Part shown: in pieces, positions 1-9,613 of the stretch
How positions within the stretch are numbered: position 1 is the stretch's first letter
Layout: the number at the start of each line of letters is the position of its first letter
From: Jidongwangia harbinensis
Lineage (GTDB): Bacteria > Actinomycetota > Actinomycetes > Mycobacteriales > Micromonosporaceae
DNA length: 64,000 bases
NCBI RefSeq assembly: GCF_020216025.1
Contig: NZ_JAIWNC010000002.1
Coordinates: forward strand, 62,001 to 126,000
Direction: 5' to 3'
Position numbers and translations under genes: made by a program
The notes under the pieces: generated by a model
Seen by the model: only the letters and a program-made list of their open reading frames with translations
The model's database searches: none
What the model was told of the DNA's origin: nothing

Positions 1-214
1 CGGCGACCGCGGGCGCCACCACGAGTCCGACCACCAGGACGTAGTTGGTCGGGGACCGGCGGGCCACGGGCAGGAAGCGGCGGAGGTCGGCGGCGAAGCC
101 GGCGCCGTCCCGGGTGGCGAACATGGGGTGCAGGATGGTGGTGAGCGTGAGCAGCAGACCGGACCAGAGGCCGGCGAAGACGATCGACAGGCCGAGCCAG
201 AGTTCAGGTTGCAC
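1..214 (-). CDS. Partial membrane protein, DUF1772-like (N-terminal 71 residues)
   Basis: The first 71 codons of a gene whose 3' end lies beyond the left edge. The GTG at 214 is the only plausible start; translation begins VQPELWLGLSIVFAG. A hydrophobic first helix (about residues 5-28), then a short loop with HPMF, a charged stretch containing FAADLRRFLPVARRSP, and the start of a second helix are visible. This pattern (membrane helix, HPMF-type motif, then F-x-x-FLP) recalls small four-helix DUF1772/anthrone-oxygenase-like membrane proteins of about 150 residues. Function unknown; family assignment is by eye. Confidence 0.5.
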   Translation of the reverse strand, partial: MQPELWLGLSIVFAGLWSGLLLTLTTILHPMFATRDGAGFAADLRRFLPVARRSPTNYVLVVGLVVAPAVA

Positions 215-289
215 CGCGGTACCCCCGGATAGACGGGTGTCAGTGTACGGCCGGCCGGGCCGCGTGGCGTCCGGCGGCGTGCCGGAGCC

Positions 290-934
290 TCACCGGCCGA
301 GTACCGGCCGGCACTCCGCGACGCCGGACAGCTCGATGTCGGCGCGCCGCCGGGGTGCCCATTCGTCCCGGGTCAGCCGCCAGCGCAGCAGGGGCCCGGC
401 CACGCCGCGGCGGGTGGCCCAGGCGGTGCCGTTGCGGGTGTACCCGAGTGCCTCGGACACCCGGTTCGACGCGTGGTTGTCGGCGAACGCCTCGCTGGCC
501 GCCTCGCGTGCGTCGAGGCCGTCGAACGCGAGCTGGAGGATCGCGGCGCGGGCCTCCCGGCCCACGCCGCGGCCGCGGGCCTCCGGAGCCACCCAGGAGA
601 ACGACGTCACGGTCCCGACCGCGGCGAAGTCGACGCCGATCAGGTCCTGCATGCCGACCGGCTCGCCGTCGACGCAGATCACGAAGTACAACCGCCAGAA
701 CGAGGCATCGACCCGGGACCGGCCCGCCCAGATGGCCCGCATCCAGCGCCACTCCCGGTCGGGACTGTCGGCGTAGAGCGACATCGGGTCGTCGAACGGC
801 GCCGGCTCGCCGTCGGTGACCACGCCGGCCCGGACCACCGGCACGAGGCGCTCCAGAAGGTCGTCGGTGGCCGCGGCGAGGGTCAGTCGCGGGGTACGGA
901 CGGCCAGGTTCAGCGGGGGATACGTGGACGGCAC
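290..934 (-). CDS. GNAT family N-acetyltransferase (RimJ/RimL-like)
   Basis: A 214-residue protein starting MPSTYPPLNLAV. The N-terminal RTPRLTLAAAT strand, the acetyl-CoA-binding motif EARGRGVGREARAAIL (Q/R-x-x-G-x-G/A) near residues 118-134 and the following FADNHASNRVSEALGYTRNG segment (the N-x-x-S-x-x-x-x-x-x-LGY signature) are typical of RimJ/RimL-type acetyltransferases that modify protein N-termini, antibiotics or amino acid derivatives. The substrate cannot be deduced. It stands alone, 72 bp downstream of the LacI-type gene on the same strand. Confidence 0.85.
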   Translation of the reverse strand: MPSTYPPLNLAVRTPRLTLAAATDDLLERLVPVVRAGVVTDGEPAPFDDPMSLYADSPDREWRWMRAIWAGRSRVDASFWRLYFVICVDGEPVGMQDLIGVDFAAVGTVTSFSWVAPEARGRGVGREARAAILQLAFDGLDAREAASEAFADNHASNRVSEALGYTRNGTAWATRRGVAGPLLRWRLTRDEWAPRRRADIELSGVAECRPVLGR

Positions 935-1006
935 GGCCGCACCGTACCCGCGGCCGGCCGGCGTGCGCAGCGAATTAGCCGGCGGCGGACCGGGCCGCCG
1001 GTGGTG

Positions 1007-2053
1007 TCACCGCCGCGGCGCGGGTGCGGCCGTGCTCTCCCGGATCACCAGGGAGGTGGACAGCTCGATCCGGTCCTGTTCCGGGCGGCGGCCGTCCGCC
1101 AGGCACAGCACGAGGTCCGCGGCGGTCATCCCCATCTTCCGCAACGGCTGCCGGACCGTGGTCAGCTGCGGGCCCACCCACTGCCCGAGCGGCAGGTCGT
1201 CGAAGCCGACCACGCTCAGATCCTCGGGCACGCGCAGGCCGGCGCCGCGGGCCGCCTCGTACGCCCCCAGCGCCTGCAGGTCGTTCGCGGTGAAGATCGC
1301 GGTGGGTGGGTCGGGGAGCGCCAGCAGGGCCGCGGCCTCGGCGAGACCGTGGTGCATGTAGAGCGGCGCGGTGCGGATCAGGTCCGGGTCCGGTGCGATA
1401 CCCGCCGCGTCCAGGGCGGCGCGGTATCCGTCCAGCCGGGCCCGGCAGCACAGCAGCTCGGCCGGCCCGTTGATCATGCCGATGCGCCGGTGGCCCAGGT
1501 CGATCAGGTGCCGGCCGGCGACCAGGCCGCCGTTCCAGTTGGTGGCACCGACCGACGGCGTGTCGTGGGTCGGCTCGCCGGACGGATCGAGCACCACCAG
1601 GGGGATCGCCCGGCTGGCCAGTTGCCCGGTCTGCTGCCGGGTCAGGTTGGCGGAGACCGCGACGACGCCGGTGGGCCGGCGGGCCAGCACGTCGCGCGTC
1701 CACGCCTCGTCGGGGACGAGTTGTCCGTGCATCTCGCTGACCGCGACGGCGAGTCCGCGCGACCGCGCCACCTGGGAGATGCCGTGAATGATCTCCAGGG
1801 CCCACGGGCTGTCCAGCACCTGGAACACCACCTCGATGACCGGCGTCGCCGGCTCGGTCTGCTCCTGGCGCTGGTATCCGTGTTCCTGGATGACGTGTTC
1901 GATCCGTTGTCGCGTCGCGGCGGCGACCCCGGCCCGTCCGTTGAGCACCTTCGAGACGGTGGGGGGTGAGACGCCGGCCAGGTGGGCGATCCGGGCCACG
2001 GTCAGTCCACCCTGACGGTTCACTTCCGGGGTCCGGGAATCGGTGGTCGTCAC
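1007..2053 (-). CDS. LacI family transcriptional regulator
   Basis: A 348-residue protein. A canonical LacI helix-turn-helix occupies about residues 17-40 (VARIAHLAGVSPPTVSKVLNG), followed by the hinge (RIEHVIQEHGYQ) and a periplasmic-binding-protein-like sugar-sensing domain with the usual landmarks (IFTANDLQALGAYEAARGAGLRVPEDLSVVGFDD). Such proteins repress sugar-use genes and release DNA on binding a sugar. It is transcribed away from the GH26-CBM2 mannanase gene, with 281 bp between the starts. An operator-like palindrome lies in that gap, so the likely target is the mannanase and the ligand a manno- or cello-oligosaccharide (inference). Confidence 0.93.
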   Translation of the reverse strand: MTTTDSRTPEVNRQGGLTVARIAHLAGVSPPTVSKVLNGRAGVAAATRQRIEHVIQEHGYQRQEQTEPATPVIEVVFQVLDSPWALEIIHGISQVARSRGLAVAVSEMHGQLVPDEAWTRDVLARRPTGVVAVSANLTRQQTGQLASRAIPLVVLDPSGEPTHDTPSVGATNWNGGLVAGRHLIDLGHRRIGMINGPAELLCCRARLDGYRAALDAAGIAPDPDLIRTAPLYMHHGLAEAAALLALPDPPTAIFTANDLQALGAYEAARGAGLRVPEDLSVVGFDDLPLGQWVGPQLTTVRQPLRKMGMTAADLVLCLADGRRPEQDRIELSTSLVIRESTAAPAPRR

Positions 2054-2129
2054 GATCGCAGCTTATGTGACCTTCGTCGATGGACTCACCGGGCGCCGTC
2101 CGCGCATGTTTCTTTCGAACGAACGACTA

Positions 2130-2158
2130 TTGACGAGTATCAATCGGTAACCCATGAT
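2130..2158 (+). promoter_or_regulatory. Candidate sigma-70-type promoter for the GH26 gene
   Basis: TTGACG at 2130-2135, a 17-base spacer and CATGAT at 2153-2158 (4 of 6 matches to the -10 consensus). An imperfect inverted repeat, ATTGA-6-TCAAT (2129-2144), overlaps the -35 box. The mannanase ATG is about 170 bp downstream. By-eye prediction only. Confidence 0.35.
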
Positions 2159-2272
2159 GCAAGGGAACTCTTCAGCTGCAGGAATGCCTGTTCGGACATC
2201 GAAAACGATCGAAGCCACGTCGCTCACCCTCGCCGATCCCGTCAGCTGGACACGACGCGATCGTTCGACTTT

Positions 2273-2286
2273 CCGAAACGTTGCGG
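2273..2286. promoter_or_regulatory. Putative LacI-type operator upstream of the GH26 gene
   Basis: CCGAAACGTTGCGG matches its own reverse complement at 12 of 14 positions and is centred on a CpG (AACGTT core), the classic form of LacI/GalR operators. It lies 49 bp before the mannanase start, downstream of the candidate promoter, where a bound repressor would block elongation. Confidence 0.45.
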
Positions 2287-2334
2287 CCACGGCTGCGGGT
2301 CGGCACACCCACCTCGTCCAGACCGGGAGACAGT

Positions 2335-3759
2335 ATGAGTCGCCGATGGAAAACCAGCCGGTGCATGATCGCCGCCGCCACCCTGCTGCTCGGCGCGGTC
2401 GTGGTCGGCACCGCGTCCTCCTCGTCCGCCGCCGCCGCGGACCCGTCGACGAAGTATCTGGGGATCTTCCGCGAGAGCAGCCCGACCGACGTCCCCGCCG
2501 GCACGGCCGGCCGCTACGGCGTGACGCCGGCGAGCGTCCAGTGGTTCGACAGCTGGGCCACCGGCAACGCCTTCAACTCGGCCGCGGCCCGGACGTTGTG
2601 GAGCCAGGGCATCGTCCCGCACTTCACCTGGGAACCGTGGAACACGGCGCTGAGCGTCAGCGACCCCAACCAGATCCACCTCCAGGACATCGTCGGGGGC
2701 CGGTGGGACAGCTACATCCGGGCCCGCGGCGCCGAGTTCGCCGCGGTCGGCGGTCCGCTCATGGTGCGCTGGGGCCACGAGTTCAACGGCAACTGGTACC
2801 CGTGGGGCATCGTCAACAACAACAGCGACCCGTCCCTGTACGTCCGCGCCTACCGGCACGTCCACGACCTCGTCGTCGCGGCGGGCGCGACCAACGTGCA
2901 GTGGATCTGGTGCTTCAACAACGGCTCCACCCCGGACGCGCCCTACAACGACCCCGCCCGGTCCTATCCGGGCGACGGGTACGTCGACTGGGTCGCCATC
3001 GACGGCTACAACTGGGGTGTGGCCCCGTCCTGGGACCCGGCCGGCAATTACTGGACCAGCTTCGACACCATGTTCGCGGGCGCCTACCAGAAGGCCCGTG
3101 CCATCGCGCCGCGCCGCCCGGTGATGATCGCCGAGACCGCCTCCAGCGAGGACGGCGGAAACAAGGCACAGTGGATCAGCGACACGTCCGCCAGCCTGCA
3201 GTCGGGCCGGTACCCGGATCTGAAGAGCGTCCTCTACTTCGATCAGGACAAGGAGGAGCGTTGGTCCGGCACGTCGTCGTCCACCGCACAGGCCGCCTTT
3301 CGGACCTGGGTCAACCAGCCGTTCATGCGGGGGACCGGGACCGACATGGCGCAGGTGGCGGCGCAGTACCGGGAGGGCACGCCGCCCACTTCCGAGCCAC
3401 CCGCTTCCCAGCCGCCCACCTCTGCGCCGCCCCCCTCTGAGCCGCCCGCTCCGGAGCCGCCGGCCGGGGCCTGCTCGGCGACCTACCGGACCGTCAACTC
3501 CTGGTCCGGAGGCTTCGAGGGCCAGGTGACCGTCACCGCCGGCCCGGCCGCGATCAGTGGCTGGACGGCGCGCTGGGCGCTGCCCGGCGGTCACCGGATC
3601 GGCCAGGTGTGGAACGGCACGCTCGTAGCCGGCGAATCCACCGCAGCCGTACGGAACGTCGGCTGGAACGGTTCGCTCGGTCCGCGCGGCTCGACGACGT
3701 TCGGCTTCATCGCCACCGGCTCGCCGTCGGCACCGGCCGTCGCCTGTACCAGTCCCTGA
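2335..3759 (+). CDS. Secreted GH26 beta-mannanase-like glycoside hydrolase with C-terminal CBM2
   Basis: A 474-residue secreted enzyme. The ATG at 2335 (MSRRWKTSRCM) is chosen because GGGAG lies about 8 bases before it and a normal signal peptide follows (positive start, hydrophobic core, cleavage near SSAAAA). The catalytic domain covers about residues 35-345: the acid/base motif WGHEFNGNWYPW and the nucleophile-type motif MIAETAS are the paired glutamates expected of GH26 endo-beta-1,4-mannanases. A Pro/Ser/Thr linker (PPTSEPPASQPPTS...) leads to a CBM2-type module (CSATYRTVNSWSGGFEGQVT ... NVGWNGSL) with terminal cysteines, which binds cellulose or chitin. It is divergent from a LacI regulator. 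A GH26 with lichenase or xylanase activity cannot be excluded. Confidence 0.88.
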   Translation: MSRRWKTSRCMIAAATLLLGAVVVGTASSSSAAAADPSTKYLGIFRESSPTDVPAGTAGRYGVTPASVQWFDSWATGNAFNSAAARTLWSQGIVPHFTWEPWNTALSVSDPNQIHLQDIVGGRWDSYIRARGAEFAAVGGPLMVRWGHEFNGNWYPWGIVNNNSDPSLYVRAYRHVHDLVVAAGATNVQWIWCFNNGSTPDAPYNDPARSYPGDGYVDWVAIDGYNWGVAPSWDPAGNYWTSFDTMFAGAYQKARAIAPRRPVMIAETASSEDGGNKAQWISDTSASLQSGRYPDLKSVLYFDQDKEERWSGTSSSTAQAAFRTWVNQPFMRGTGTDMAQVAAQYREGTPPTSEPPASQPPTSAPPPSEPPAPEPPAGACSATYRTVNSWSGGFEGQVTVTAGPAAISGWTARWALPGGHRIGQVWNGTLVAGESTAAVRNVGWNGSLGPRGSTTFGFIATGSPSAPAVACTSP

Positions 3760-3777
3760 CCCCCGGGACGGACGGGA

Positions 3778-6696
3778 TCAGGCCCCCGGGCGGTCGTGGC
3801 GCTCGATCGCCCGGGCGATCTCCACCCTGGAGTTGACGGCCAGTTTGTGGAACACGCTCCGGATGTGCGCCTCCACCGTCTTGGTGCTCAGGTACAGCTC
3901 CGCGGCGATCTCCGCGTTGGTGCGCCGATCCGTCACCAGCCGCGCGACCTGCCGCTCCCGCTCGGTCAGGGCGGCCAGACCGGTACGGCTACCGTCCCCG
4001 CGTGCGGTCCGGTGGTGGACCCGCCGGTGACCGAGCCGGCGGAGCCGGCGTTCGGCCTCGGCGAGGCGCCGCGGGGCTCCGCACCGGTCGTACACCGCAC
4101 AGACCTGCTGCAGCTGCCGGACCGCCTGCTCCGGATCGCCGGCCTCGGCGAGCGCACGCGCGGCGAGCTGCCGGGCGCCCGCGGCTTCCAGGACGGCGCC
4201 GATGGCCTCGGCCGTCCGCGCGGCGGCCAGCGCCAGCTCGGCGGCGTCCCGGGGACGCGCCGTGTGCAGGGCGACCGCGGCCGCGGCGCGGTCGGCCACC
4301 ACCCGGGCGGCGACCGACCCGGAGTCCTGCGCGTACGCCCGGGCCCGCGCGGCCGCGTCCGCCGCGTCGGGCACCCGGCCCAGGGCGATCCGGCAGCGGG
4401 TCAGCAGCTCGAAGGCGGCGGGCCGGGTCGGACCGGGGACCAGCGGCAACCCGTCGCCGCCCAGCTCGGTGACCAGGAGCTGCTCGGCCGGCGCCGGATC
4501 GCCCGCCGCCACCAGGGCGGCGGCGAGCGCGACCCGGGCCCACACGGCCGGCAGCGCGGTCGGCGTGCCCAGAGCCTCGACGCAGGCCTCCGCCGCGCCG
4601 CGGGCGGTGGCGTCGTCGCCGCGGGCCGCCGCCAGGGTGGAGCGGGCGAGCAGGGCCCAGCCCGCCATGGACGGGTTCCCGTGGATGCGGGCGACGTCCA
4701 CGGCCTCGTCGACCACGGTGGCGGCGTCGGACAGCCGGCCCAGCGCGGTCCAGACCGTGCCGGCCCAGTAGAGCACGGGCACGTGGTGCGGGGAGCCGAG
4801 GTTCTGCGCGACGCCCATGGCCCGGTCGGCGTGGCGGCCGGCGGCCCGGAGCTGACCGGCGAACAGCTCACCGGCGGCGAGCCGGGCGGCCATCGGGATC
4901 GGCGAGTGCCCGATCTCGTCGTCGCTCAGGGCGTCGATCAGCGCGGCGGCAGCGGTGCACGCCGGCGCCGCGTCGGCCTGAGCCCCGGTGAGCGCAGCGC
5001 CCAGGGCGAGCCCCGCGGCGGCCTCCGCGAGCATGCGGCGGTCGCCCAGGCGTTCGGCGGCGGCACCGGCCCGCCGTGACCACTCGACCGCCGGCCCGTA
5101 CTCGAGGCGGAACACGTGATCCTGGGCGATCGCGTTCATCAGCCGCACCGACACGGCCGGATCGGCCTCGCCGGCCCGGTCGAGCGCCTCCCGGAGCCGC
5201 CGATGTGCGGCGTCGTAGTGGCCGAGAGCATGCTCGATGCGCGCGCAGTCGGCGATCACCGGAACCTCCGCGGGCCGGATCTCGATGGCCCGCACCAGCG
5301 CCGAACGGGCCTCGGCGAGGTGGCCGGCCGCCCCCAGCGCGCGACCCAGCGCGGTCCACAGCGCGGCGGCGTCGGGCCGCGGCCCGACGCCGCCGGCCGG
5401 GACGGACCCGCTGCCGTCATCGGGCAGCAGATCCACCGCGGCGCGGTACCAGCGGGCCGCCTCGCCGGGCGCCCGCCGGACCACCGCGTCACCCGCCTCC
5501 CGCAGCAGCGCGATCGCGGCCGGATCGCCCCGGCGGGCACTCTGCGCGACGTGGTAGGCGCGCCCGGCCGGCGGGACACCGCCGGCCGCCAGTGCCCCGG
5601 CGACGCGCTCGTGCGCACCGACCCGCCAGGCCCGGGGTGCCGCGTCGTGGACGGCGCGGCGCACCAGCGGATGCCGGAACCGGAAACGGCGCGGCGCCTC
5701 GGTCGGCCGGACCAGATCCCGGGACTGCAGCAGGTCGAGCGCCTCGGCCACGGCCGCCTCGGACAGCTCGGCGGCCGCGACGACCGACTCGAGGACGAAC
5801 GGATCGCCGGCCACCGCGGCGCCCTCCAGGACGCGGCGGGTGTCCCGGTCGAGCAGCGCGAGTTCGTCCGACATCGCGGTCGTCACCGTCGGCGGCACCT
5901 CGTCGCCGGGTGGCCGGGCCGCGGCGGCCGCCGCCGGATCGCGCCGGGTCCGGGCCAGCTGTCCCAGGTAGAACGGGTTGCCGCCGCTCTCCGCGTGCAG
6001 CGCCGCGGCGTCCGCGCCGTCCACGTCGGCACCCAGCAGCCGGTGCGCCTCCGGCAGGCTCAACGGGCCGAGCTCCAACCGGGTCACCAGGCCCGCGGCC
6101 CGTGCCCGCTCCAGCCCGGCGGCCAGCCGGCCTCCGGTCTGCCGAGGGCGCGTGGCCAGCCCGATCAGCACCGGGGCCACCGGCGGCCGGCGCAGCAGCG
6201 CGCAGATCAGCTCCGCCGAGCCGGAGTCCGCCCAGTGCAGATCGTCCAGCAGCAGCGTCACGGGGCCGGCGGCGGCGAGCACCTCCAGCAGCCGGCGCAC
6301 GGCCCGATGGGTCCGGTACCGCGGATCGCCGCGCGCCGGTGCGGTGCCGGGCGCCGCCGGCCAGGACGGCAGCACCTCGGCGAGGTCGGCGCCGAGGTCG
6401 TCGTCCAGGCCGGCCAGGCGGTCCGGACCGGCCGCGCGGAGGTACTCGTCGAGCGCGTCGACGAACAACCAGAACGGCAGGTCCTGCTCGAACTCGGAGG
6501 CGCTCGCGCGGAGCACGAGCAGGCCGCTCGCGGCGGCTCGCGCGCCCAGCTCGGCCAGCAGCCGGCTCTTGCCGATGCCCGGCTCGCCGGCCAGCAGCAC
6601 GACGGCCGGCCGGCCGGACGCGAGCGCGCTCAGCGCCGTGTCGAACGTGTCCAGTTCGGCGCCCCGCCCGACCAGGCTGCGACCGTGCTCCGCCAC
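3778..6696 (-). CDS. Large ATP-binding LuxR-type (LAL/MalT-like) transcriptional regulator
   Basis: A 972-residue regulator. The reading frame stays open far upstream, but the GTG at 6696 ([18 protein letters not shown]) has a strong GGGAGGGGG about 10 bases before it and is where homology to the family starts. Residues 9-45 carry the AAA+/STAND P-loop (LVGRGAEL ... GEPGIGKS), followed by a Walker B-like [10 protein letters not shown] and a long TPR-like alpha-helical middle. The last 65 residues are a LuxR helix-turn-helix ([43 protein letters not shown]). These proteins activate secondary-metabolite or catabolic genes in response to a ligand and ATP. The divergent flavin monooxygenase 159 bp away is the obvious candidate target. 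Confidence 0.92.
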   Translation of the reverse strand: MAEHGRSLVGRGAELDTFDTALSALASGRPAVVLLAGEPGIGKSRLLAELGARAAASGLLVLRASASEFEQDLPFWLFVDALDEYLRAAGPDRLAGLDDDLGADLAEVLPSWPAAPGTAPARGDPRYRTHRAVRRLLEVLAAAGPVTLLLDDLHWADSGSAELICALLRRPPVAPVLIGLATRPRQTGGRLAAGLERARAAGLVTRLELGPLSLPEAHRLLGADVDGADAAALHAESGGNPFYLGQLARTRRDPAAAAAARPPGDEVPPTVTTAMSDELALLDRDTRRVLEGAAVAGDPFVLESVVAAAELSEAAVAEALDLLQSRDLVRPTEAPRRFRFRHPLVRRAVHDAAPRAWRVGAHERVAGALAAGGVPPAGRAYHVAQSARRGDPAAIALLREAGDAVVRRAPGEAARWYRAAVDLLPDDGSGSVPAGGVGPRPDAAALWTALGRALGAAGHLAEARSALVRAIEIRPAEVPVIADCARIEHALGHYDAAHRRLREALDRAGEADPAVSVRLMNAIAQDHVFRLEYGPAVEWSRRAGAAAERLGDRRMLAEAAAGLALGAALTGAQADAAPACTAAAALIDALSDDEIGHSPIPMAARLAAGELFAGQLRAAGRHADRAMGVAQNLGSPHHVPVLYWAGTVWTALGRLSDAATVVDEAVDVARIHGNPSMAGWALLARSTLAAARGDDATARGAAEACVEALGTPTALPAVWARVALAAALVAAGDPAPAEQLLVTELGGDGLPLVPGPTRPAAFELLTRCRIALGRVPDAADAAARARAYAQDSGSVAARVVADRAAAAVALHTARPRDAAELALAAARTAEAIGAVLEAAGARQLAARALAEAGDPEQAVRQLQQVCAVYDRCGAPRRLAEAERRLRRLGHRRVHHRTARGDGSRTGLAALTERERQVARLVTDRRTNAEIAAELYLSTKTVEAHIRSVFHKLAVNSRVEIARAIERHDRPGA

Positions 6697-6855
6697 CGGT
6701 AAGCCCCCTCCCCGCAGAGCATGCCCTCCGGCGGGCCCGCGGACCAGGGTACGGCTGAGGGTCGCACCCCGATGTCGGCCGGCCCGGGCGCCGCCAGGCT
6801 CGTCGATGGGCCCCAGGTACCGCCCATCCGCCGCCGACCCGACCGGGAGAACACC

Positions 6856-8094
6856 GTGACGACCGACCAGATCCGACCCCCCGCCCCGCCGAGCCGGACC
6901 GACGTGGTGATCGTCGGCGCCGGGCCGACCGGGCTGACGCTGGCCTGCGCGCTGGCCGCCCGGGGCATCGACCACGTGCTCATCGACGCCACCGGCCAGG
7001 GCGGCAACACCTCCCGGGCCGCCGTCATCCACGCCCGTACCCTCGAGGTTCTCGACGACCTCGGGGTGACCGGCGAACTGTGCCGGCGTGGTGTCGTCGT
7101 ACCCCGGTTCACCATCCGCGACCGCGACCGGACCCTGTTGCACGTGCCGTTCGACGGTCTGCCCACCCGGTTCCCGTACACCCTGATGCTGCCGCAGAAC
7201 ATCACCGAGCAGATCCTCGGCGAACGCCTCACCGCCGACGGCGGGACGGTGCACCGGCGGCACCGGCTGACCGGCATCGAGAACGACGACGACGGCGTCG
7301 TCGCGACCGTCGCCGGGCCCGGTGGCACCACGCACCGGGTCCACGCCCGGTACGTGGCCGGCTGCGACGGCATGCACAGCGCGGTACGGGACCGGACCGG
7401 CATCGGCTTCACCGGCGACCGCTACGGGCAGTCGTTCGTGCTGGCCGACGTGCGGATGGCCTGGTCGCTTCCGCGCGACACGGTGAGCCTGTTCTTCTCG
7501 CCGGCCGGCCTCGTCGTGGTGGCACCCCTGCCCGGGGACCGGTACCGCGTCGTGGCCACCCTCGACGACGCACCCGAGCAGCCGGGCCTCGCCGACCTGC
7601 AGAACCTGCTGGACGCCCGGGGCCCGCGCCGGGCTCCCGCCACGGTGACCGAGGTGCTCTGGAGTTCCCGGTTCCGGGTCCACCACCGGCTGGCCGACCG
7701 CTACCGGCGCGGATCGGTGTTCCTCGCCGGAGACGCGGCACACGTGCACAGCCCGGCCGGCGGCCAGGGCATGAACACCGGGATCCAGGACGCCATGGTG
7801 CTGGCCCGGCTGCTGGCCGACGCGGTCACGGCGCCGCCCGGAACGGTGGACCTGGACGCGTACCAGGCTCGGCGGCGGCCGGTGGCGGCCGGCGTCGTCG
7901 CCATGACGGACCGGCTCACCCGTGCGGCCACCGTCCGCAATCCGGTGGCCCGCCGGCTCCGCAACGCGGCGCTCAGCCTGGCCGGCCGGTCCGCGACCGT
8001 GCGGCACCGGCTCGCCCTGAACCTCTCGGAACTCTCCGTCGACGCCGGTGCGACCCGTCCGGCTCCCCGCTCGGCCGCGGACCTCAGCACCTGA
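6856..8094 (+). CDS. FAD-dependent aromatic hydroxylase / class A flavin monooxygenase
   Basis: A 412-residue protein; GTG at 6856 (VTTDQIRPP) is chosen because GGGAGA lies just upstream, although the frame is open to 6721. The three class A landmarks are present: GxGxxG dinucleotide fold ([17 protein letters not shown], about residues 16-32), the DG motif [10 protein letters not shown], and the FAD-ribityl motif [25 protein letters not shown]. It belongs with PHBH/UbiH-type hydroxylases acting on aromatic substrates, including antibiotic-inactivating and tailoring enzymes. It lacks the C-terminal thioredoxin-like extension of the longer phenol hydroxylases. Substrate unknown; it probably depends on the divergent LuxR-type regulator. 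Confidence 0.87.
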   Translation: MTTDQIRPPAPPSRTDVVIVGAGPTGLTLACALAARGIDHVLIDATGQGGNTSRAAVIHARTLEVLDDLGVTGELCRRGVVVPRFTIRDRDRTLLHVPFDGLPTRFPYTLMLPQNITEQILGERLTADGGTVHRRHRLTGIENDDDGVVATVAGPGGTTHRVHARYVAGCDGMHSAVRDRTGIGFTGDRYGQSFVLADVRMAWSLPRDTVSLFFSPAGLVVVAPLPGDRYRVVATLDDAPEQPGLADLQNLLDARGPRRAPATVTEVLWSSRFRVHHRLADRYRRGSVFLAGDAAHVHSPAGGQGMNTGIQDAMVLARLLADAVTAPPGTVDLDAYQARRRPVAAGVVAMTDRLTRAATVRNPVARRLRNAALSLAGRSATVRHRLALNLSELSVDAGATRPAPRSAADLST

Positions 8095-8119
8095 GCGCCT
8101 CAGCACCGGGAGGACACCC

Positions 8120-8380
8120 ATGTCCCGCTTCCGCGCCTTCGTCCGTACCCGTCGCCTGCTCGCCTTCTTCGCCCTCGCCTGCGTCCTGACCTGGGCGCCC
8201 GTGCCGTGGAGAAGCTATTTCCCCACCGGGGCCCTGATCGCCGCGCTGGCCGTCGCCGACGCCGCCCGCGCGGCGGTCCTGAACCTGGTGCTGTGGTGCG
8301 CCTTCGCGGTCATCCTGCTGGTGGCGTACCGCAGGTTCTGGACCTCGCCGGTCACTTCCAGGTGTATCCGGCAAGGCTGA
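8120..8380 (+). CDS. Small membrane protein, possibly a truncated CPBP-type protease
   Basis: An 86-residue protein starting at the ATG at 8120 after a good GGGAGGAC. Two hydrophobic segments ([15 protein letters not shown] and [19 protein letters not shown]) surround a short loop. The first half resembles the N-terminal helix of CPBP intramembrane proteases and the second half their last helix, but the catalytic EExxR and HxxxB motifs in between are missing, as if about 180 residues had been deleted. It follows the flavin monooxygenase by 25 bp and its 3' end overlaps the convergent gene by 29 bp. It could also be a genuine small membrane protein. Confidence 0.45.
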   Translation: MSRFRAFVRTRRLLAFFALACVLTWAPVPWRSYFPTGALIAALAVADAARAAVLNLVLWCAFAVILLVAYRRFWTSPVTSRCIRQG

Positions 8381-9416
8381 CCGGAAGCTCGGCGGCACCG
8401 GGCAGACCGCGCACGACGATGCCGGCGTACCGTCCGTTGCCGCCGGTGCGCACGCAGAGCTGATCTCCCTTCGCCAGCTCCCGGAAGGACACCCGCTCGC
8501 GCCATGCCGTGACCCGCTGGCACTTCCGTTCCGACAGGCCGGAGTGCGCGTCCACCACGGCCAGGTCCGCGCCGTTGCGCGCGGCGAGGCCGTCGGTGTC
8601 GCGCCACAGGTCCGAACGGGAGTCACGGACCCGCCATTCCTCCATGTACGCCGACCGGGGCTCGTCGCCACCCGCCGGCCCGCTCAGGAGCATGCCCCCG
8701 TGGCAGGAGTACACCGTCGGCTCGGCGGTCGGGCAGACCACCCTGGCGTACTCCGGGGGCGGCGGTGTGGTGGTCGCGGGCGCCGTCGGGACGGGCGTGC
8801 GCTCGGGCGGCGGGGAGAGGGTGCCCTGGCGCCGGCGCGGCCCGTCGTCCGCAACGAAGCGGTTGCCGTTCCCCGATCCCGGCCCCCGGTACTCCGGTGG
8901 CGTCGTCACCTGAGTGCGGGCCCGGGCGCTGGTGGACGGGGTGGGCGGGGAGGAGGACGGCGGGGTGGACGCGGAAGGTGCCGGGACCGGTGTCTCGCCG
9001 GCCTTCGATGAAGAGGTCCAGATGGCGAAGGCCACGGTGCCGGCGACCATTCCGATGAGGACGATCGCCACGATCGCGACCACCCCGGCGCGGGACTCGG
9101 TCCCGCCGATTCGGCTGAACGGGTACGCCACGGTGCCCGACGAGCCGTGCCGGCCGGTGCCGCCCGGTTCGGTTGCCTCGCGCGCGGTGTCGTTCTCGGC
9201 CACGGCGTGCCCCCGGGCAGGAAGAAGAAGCGGGACGAGCAGGGCGGCCAGCGCGATCACGGCACCGATCGCGCTGCCCAGCTTGTCGGCCCGGTCCGCA
9301 CCGACGTGGAAGAAGTAGGCCGCCAGGCCCAGGACGGCGACTCCGGCGACAGCGGCGGCCGCCCGGCCCGGCGGCGACCGCCGGCGCACCGGCGCGGACG
9401 GTCCGTCGTCACTCAT
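8352..9416 (-). CDS. Membrane-anchored protein with exported C-terminal domain, unknown function
   Basis: A 354-residue protein from the ATG at 9416 (MSDDGPSAPVRRR); an in-frame ATG at 9485 (MRGRHESAPPERL) would add 23 residues and fits better with a candidate promoter at 9515-9543. Two hydrophobic helices near the start (AAVAGVAVLGLAAYFFHVG and IGAVIALAALLVPLLLP) and a third around residues 115-138 (AGVVAIVAIVLIGMVAGTVAF) precede a Pro/Ser/Thr-rich linker. The C-terminal 130 residues contain four cysteines (VVCPTAEPTVYSCHGG, KCQRV, QLCVRTG), suggesting a disulfide-stabilised outer domain. I do not recognise the domain. The gene ends inside the convergent small gene. Confidence 0.7.
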   Translation of the reverse strand: MSDDGPSAPVRRRSPPGRAAAAVAGVAVLGLAAYFFHVGADRADKLGSAIGAVIALAALLVPLLLPARGHAVAENDTAREATEPGGTGRHGSSGTVAYPFSRIGGTESRAGVVAIVAIVLIGMVAGTVAFAIWTSSSKAGETPVPAPSASTPPSSSPPTPSTSARARTQVTTPPEYRGPGSGNGNRFVADDGPRRRQGTLSPPPERTPVPTAPATTTPPPPEYARVVCPTAEPTVYSCHGGMLLSGPAGGDEPRSAYMEEWRVRDSRSDLWRDTDGLAARNGADLAVVDAHSGLSERKCQRVTAWRERVSFRELAKGDQLCVRTGGNGRYAGIVVRGLPGAAELPVSLAGYTWK

Positions 9417-9514
9417 CGAGCCGGTCTCGTCATCGCCGTCCCGCGACAGACGTTCGGGAGGTGCCGACTCATGCCTACCTCGCATCCTCGACGGTGACGC
9501 CACCAGCGCATGGA

Positions 9515-9543
9515 CAACGCCGGTCGCGGCGACCCGGTTACGG
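9515..9543 (-). promoter_or_regulatory. Weak ECF-type promoter match upstream of the membrane protein
   Basis: Read on the minus strand: TAACCG, exactly 15 bases, then CGTTG. This matches the TGAACCG-N15-CGTYG sites of the 41-60 kb block in spacing and -10 element, but the -35 is poorer (TAACCG instead of TGAACCG). A start point near 9508 would give a leader of about 22 bases to the alternative ATG at 9485. One mismatching site may be chance. Confidence 0.25.
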
Positions 9544-9613
9544 GCCTCGCCCGTCCGGGTCACCGCGCGGCCGGCCGAGGGTGCGCGGGCGCTCCGCTCC
9601 GCCGGGAGGACGG

